Positions 61,779 to 64,000 of a stretch of DNA of 64,000 bases are shown here, in pieces (position 1 is the stretch's first letter; each line of letters starts with the position of its first letter). The stretch lies in NCBI RefSeq assembly GCF_037996645.1, contig NZ_JBBMXV010000001.1, forward strand, positions 190,168 to 254,167, written 5' to 3'. This DNA is from Halalkalicoccus tibetensis (GTDB lineage: Archaea; Halobacteriota; Halobacteria; Halobacteriales; Halalkalicoccaceae). The position numbers and the translations under genes are program-made. A model generated the notes under the pieces. The model had not been told where the DNA came from and did no database searches. It was given only the letters and a program-made list of their open reading frames with translations.

Positions 61779-62135
61779 CTATGCGTCCTCGATCGGGATG
61801 CTGGTCTCCTCGACCGGCTCGCGGCGGGGGACGTACAGCTCGAGGACGCCCCGTTCGATCGTCGCGCGTGCCTCGTCGCCGAAGGCGTCCGGCGGCAGCG
61901 GGAGCTCGATATCGAGAAAGAGCGAGCGGTCCTCGCGGAGGTAGTCGAACTCGGCGGGGACCTCCTTCGCGCGGCGCGCCTCGATCCGGATCCGGGTGTC
62001 CTCGGCCGTGATCTCCGTCGTCTCCCCCGTCGCACCCGGGAGGTCGATCACGACCAGGTACTCGTCGTCGCGTTCGAGGAGGTCGGCGAAAACGGCATCG
62101 GGAAGCTCTCTCAGAGCCTCGCGCAGCGCTGGCAT
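61779..62135 (-). CDS. HSP20/alpha-crystallin-like small heat-shock protein
   Basis: A 118-residue protein starting MPALREALRELPDAVFADLLE. The alpha-crystallin-like beta-sandwich covers about 20-105 (YLVVIDLPGATGETTEITAEDTRIRIEAR; LFLDIELPLPPDAFGDEARATIERGVLELYVPR), with the usual GVLxLxVP near the C-terminus and a short I-x-I tail (SIPIEDA). It is a molecular chaperone or scaffold. It ends 6 nt upstream of the UbiB-like gene's start, so the two are probably cotranscribed. Confidence 0.9.
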   Translation of the reverse strand: MPALREALRELPDAVFADLLERDDEYLVVIDLPGATGETTEITAEDTRIRIEARRAKEVPAEFDYLREDRSLFLDIELPLPPDAFGDEARATIERGVLELYVPRREPVEETSIPIEDA

Positions 62136-62173
62136 ACCCGTCGGTAGGGACGCGGGGGCGAAAAAGCCCGCGG

Positions 62174-62944
62174 TCACGCGACCAGGACGAACAGTGCGAC
62201 GACCGCCACGAACAGCCCCGGAAGGAGGTACAGCCCGCCCGTCCGGAGCGCGCGAAACCCGACCCGGCGGGGCGAACCGTCGCCGATCAGGAACGGCGCC
62301 CCCTCGCCGTGGCCCACGACGGCGTTGACGCTCCCGGCCCGCCCCGACGCCGGCCGTGCCCGCCCGAGGACGTAGACCTCCCCGCCAGGGCGAAGTCGCC
62401 GCTCGACGTACCGGCGATCCGAGCCCGTCGCGACCGAGAACAGCCGTAGATCGAGCCGGGAGTTCTCACAGGAGACCGCGTCGTTGGCCTCGATGTATCG
62501 CTGGACGCGCTCCGGGGGAGCGCTCCCGCCGTCGACCTCGACCCGCTCCGTGTCCGCGCCGATCCGCACGTCTGCCAGCCGAGGGTCGACGAGAACGCTG
62601 CCCGAGTCGTCCGCGAGCACGAACGGCACCGACTGGGTCACCGAGTCGACCTCGGTCCACGAGCCGCCGTGCTGGCCGGACTCGTACTCCTCGACGACCG
62701 TCTCGACGAACAGGCAGTCCTCGCCGGTGAAGGGTCCTTCGAGGAGCTCCTCGGCCACGCGAGCGGTTCCGTGGAGCTCGATCGTCCCCTCCGAGTCCGT
62801 CAACAGGTCGCTGACCCGGCCGGTCGGCGTCGAGAACACCCGATAGGCGGTGTAAAATTCCCGCCCGGCGACGAGCAGGGAGCCGGCGGCGACCGCTCCA
62901 CAGACGAGGAGAACGACGAGGACGACCGGGGACGGGAGGACCAT
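62174..62944 (-). CDS. Membrane protein with GIDE-like domain
   Basis: A 256-residue protein with an N-terminal hydrophobic helix (VVLVVLLVCGAVAAGSLLVAG) and two at the C-terminus (GGLYLLPGLFVAVVALFVLVA). The middle resembles the GIDE domain of MUL1-type proteins: GTIELHGTARVAEELLEGPFTGEDCLFVETVVEEYE ... SVPFVLADDSGSVLVDPRLADV, with a conserved 'sulfhydryl-bridged' Cys pattern only partly present. There is no RING domain. Orientation and function are unknown. It sits between the HSP20 gene and divergent moeA. Confidence 0.78.
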   Translation of the reverse strand: MVLPSPVVLVVLLVCGAVAAGSLLVAGREFYTAYRVFSTPTGRVSDLLTDSEGTIELHGTARVAEELLEGPFTGEDCLFVETVVEEYESGQHGGSWTEVDSVTQSVPFVLADDSGSVLVDPRLADVRIGADTERVEVDGGSAPPERVQRYIEANDAVSCENSRLDLRLFSVATGSDRRYVERRLRPGGEVYVLGRARPASGRAGSVNAVVGHGEGAPFLIGDGSPRRVGFRALRTGGLYLLPGLFVAVVALFVLVA

Positions 62945-63020
62945 GAATATCGCTCTCACGACCGTGAAATAAACGTACTGGCGACGTGGGCTTTTATCCC
63001 CGGGCCCGCAACCCCTTCGC

Positions 63021-64000
63021 ATGAGCCAGGACGACCTCCAGCGCTCGGGGTTCAAGGAGCGCACGCGGATCGACGAGGCCCGAGAGCGCCTGCTCGAACG
63101 AGTCGCGTCCCACGACCGGACCGAGCGCGTCCCGCTCGCGAGCGCGGACGGCCGGACGCTCGCGACCCGCGTGACGGCGCCGAAGCCCGTCCCGGGCTAC
63201 GACCGGGCGGCGATGGACGGCTACGCGGTGCGCGCCGAGGACACCTTCGGCGCGAGCGACCGCTCGCCGAACCTCCTGCGCGAGGGCGAGGACGTCGGCC
63301 CCGAGACCGCGGTCCGCGTGCATACGGGCAGCGAGCTCCCCGAGGGCGCCGATGCGGTCGTGATGATCGAGCAGGTCGAGCGGGTGGGCGAGGAGCTCGA
63401 GGTGGGCGACGGCGTCGCGGAGGGCGAGAACGTCGGGCCGGTAGGAGAGGACGTCGCCGAGGGCCAGACGCTCTACGAGCCGGGTCATCGAGTTCGTCCC
63501 TCGGATCTGGGCCTCCTGAAGTCGGTGGGGCTGACCGAGGTCGAGGTGAGCGAGCGCCCGACGGTCGCGGTGATCCCGACCGGCGAGGAGCTCGTCCAGT
63601 CCGATCCCGAACCGGGCGAGGTGATCGAGACCAACGGCCTGACGGCCTCGCGGCTCGCCGACCGCTGGGGCGGGCGACCCACCTATCGGGACGTCGTCAC
63701 AGACGACCGCGAGGCGCTGCGGGCGGCGATCCAGCGCGACCTCACGAAGGACCTGATCGTCACGACGGGCGGCTCCTCGGTGGGCGAGCGCGACCTCATC
63801 CCGGAGGTCGTCGACGAGATCGGCGAGGTGCTCGTCCACGGCGTCGCGCTGAAGCCGGGCCACCCGGTTGCCTTAGGCGTCGTCGAGGAGACTCCCGTTC
63901 TCATGCTCCCGGGCTACCCCGTCGCCTGCATCGTCAACGCCGTCCAGTTCCTCCGGCCCGCGCTCAAACGCGCCGGCGGGATGCCCTGCGAGGACCACCC
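63021..64000 (+). CDS. moeA: Molybdopterin molybdenumtransferase MoeA (partial, runs off window end)
   Basis: Inserts molybdenum into adenylylated molybdopterin in Moco biosynthesis. From the ATG at 63021 about 326 residues are visible. Domains III and I: APKPVPGYDRAAMDGYAVRAED near residue 50 (the usual P.FD.SAMDGYA), VRVHTGSELPEGADAVVMIEQ near 90, and the molybdenum/MPT-binding domain with VAVIPTGEELV, IVTTGGSSVGERDLIPEVV near 244 and GVALKPGHPVALG near 280. The C-terminal domain is beyond the window. Many archaea fuse MoeA to further domains, which cannot be seen here. Confidence 0.95.
   Translation, partial: MSQDDLQRSGFKERTRIDEARERLLERVASHDRTERVPLASADGRTLATRVTAPKPVPGYDRAAMDGYAVRAEDTFGASDRSPNLLREGEDVGPETAVRVHTGSELPEGADAVVMIEQVERVGEELEVGDGVAEGENVGPVGEDVAEGQTLYEPGHRVRPSDLGLLKSVGLTEVEVSERPTVAVIPTGEELVQSDPEPGEVIETNGLTASRLADRWGGRPTYRDVVTDDREALRAAIQRDLTKDLIVTTGGSSVGERDLIPEVVDEIGEVLVHGVALKPGHPVALGVVEETPVLMLPGYPVACIVNAVQFLRPALKRAGGMPCEDH

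Overview
The window is 64 kb of high-GC archaeal DNA, almost certainly from a haloarchaeon (class Halobacteria). The evidence is: acidic, Asp/Glu-rich proteins; many leaderless genes with a TATA-like box about 25-30 nt before the start; Tat (twin-arginine) rather than Sec export signals; a CCA-less tRNA-Pro; archaeal information-processing genes (Cbf5-type TruB, DUF106/EMC3-like insertase, TFS, aIF5A, deoxyhypusine synthase); a Bat-type HTH regulator; and a C50 carotenoid (bacterioruberin) gene set. The genus cannot be fixed from sequence reading alone. Coding density is high and I see no CRISPR array, rRNA, insertion sequence or prophage. The accessory signal is mostly small broken genes.

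Layout. 1-1.7 kb: ABC ATPase and divergent TetR repressor sharing one TATA box and a palindromic operator. 1.9-5.2 kb: TRAP transporter operon (binding lipoprotein, small and large permeases). 5.3-7.0 kb: small conserved proteins and a YeiH-type exporter with an overlapping micro-gene. 7.1-11 kb: adk / DUF106 / cmk / truB housekeeping block, interrupted by an MNT-HEPN toxin-antitoxin pair whose HEPN gene is frameshifted, then tRNA-Pro(GGG). 11.3-15.5 kb: Kef-type antiporter and ilvD. 15.6-25.4 kb: carbohydrate and sugar-acid region: a very large secreted GH97 glycoside hydrolase, then a four-carbon acid-sugar kinase, PdxA2-like dehydrogenase, LarA/DUF2088 racemase-like protein, a DHDPS/KDG-type aldolase and a convergent GntP permease. 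25.5-29.8 kb: UspA, beta-RFAP-synthase-like GHMP protein, small zinc proteins, TFS, DUF305 protein, membrane HTH protein. 29.9-33.6 kb: PEP carboxylase, a Tat-exported unknown and an internally deleted SDR gene. 33.6-38.7 kb: carotenoid genes crtD-like, lyeJ, (alpha/beta hydrolase), cruF, with crtB convergent. 38.8-42.6 kb: isocitrate lyase with a small upstream gene, a TIGR00300 ornithine-cyclodeaminase-type protein and a cation exchanger. 42.7-45.6 kb: SRAP, HAD, FAH-family and hydrolase genes. 45.7-55.4 kb: Tat-exported subtilase, YchF-type GTPase, zinc ribbon, membrane-anchored propeller-like protein, HhH, CBS, a duplicated-domain unknown, purine phosphoribosyltransferase, PPOX, glycosyltransferase and Bat regulator. 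55.6-59 kb: the hypusine neighbourhood (DHS, NIF3-like, agmatinase, aIF5A). 59-64 kb: aminotransferase, UbiB-like kinase, HSP20, GIDE-like membrane protein and the start of moeA.

How the genes fit together. Three groups make functional sense as units. (i) The 19.5-25.4 kb cluster reads as import (GntP) plus phosphorylation, oxidative decarboxylation and possible C2 epimerisation of four-carbon sugar acids, with an aldolase for 2-keto-3-deoxy acids. (ii) aIF5A, agmatinase and DHS together match the agmatine-dependent deoxyhypusine route proposed for haloarchaea. (iii) crtB, crtD-like, lyeJ and cruF cover phytoene formation and the late steps from lycopene to bacterioruberin. The most noteworthy novel candidate is the racemase-containing sugar-acid operon next to the GH97 enzyme.
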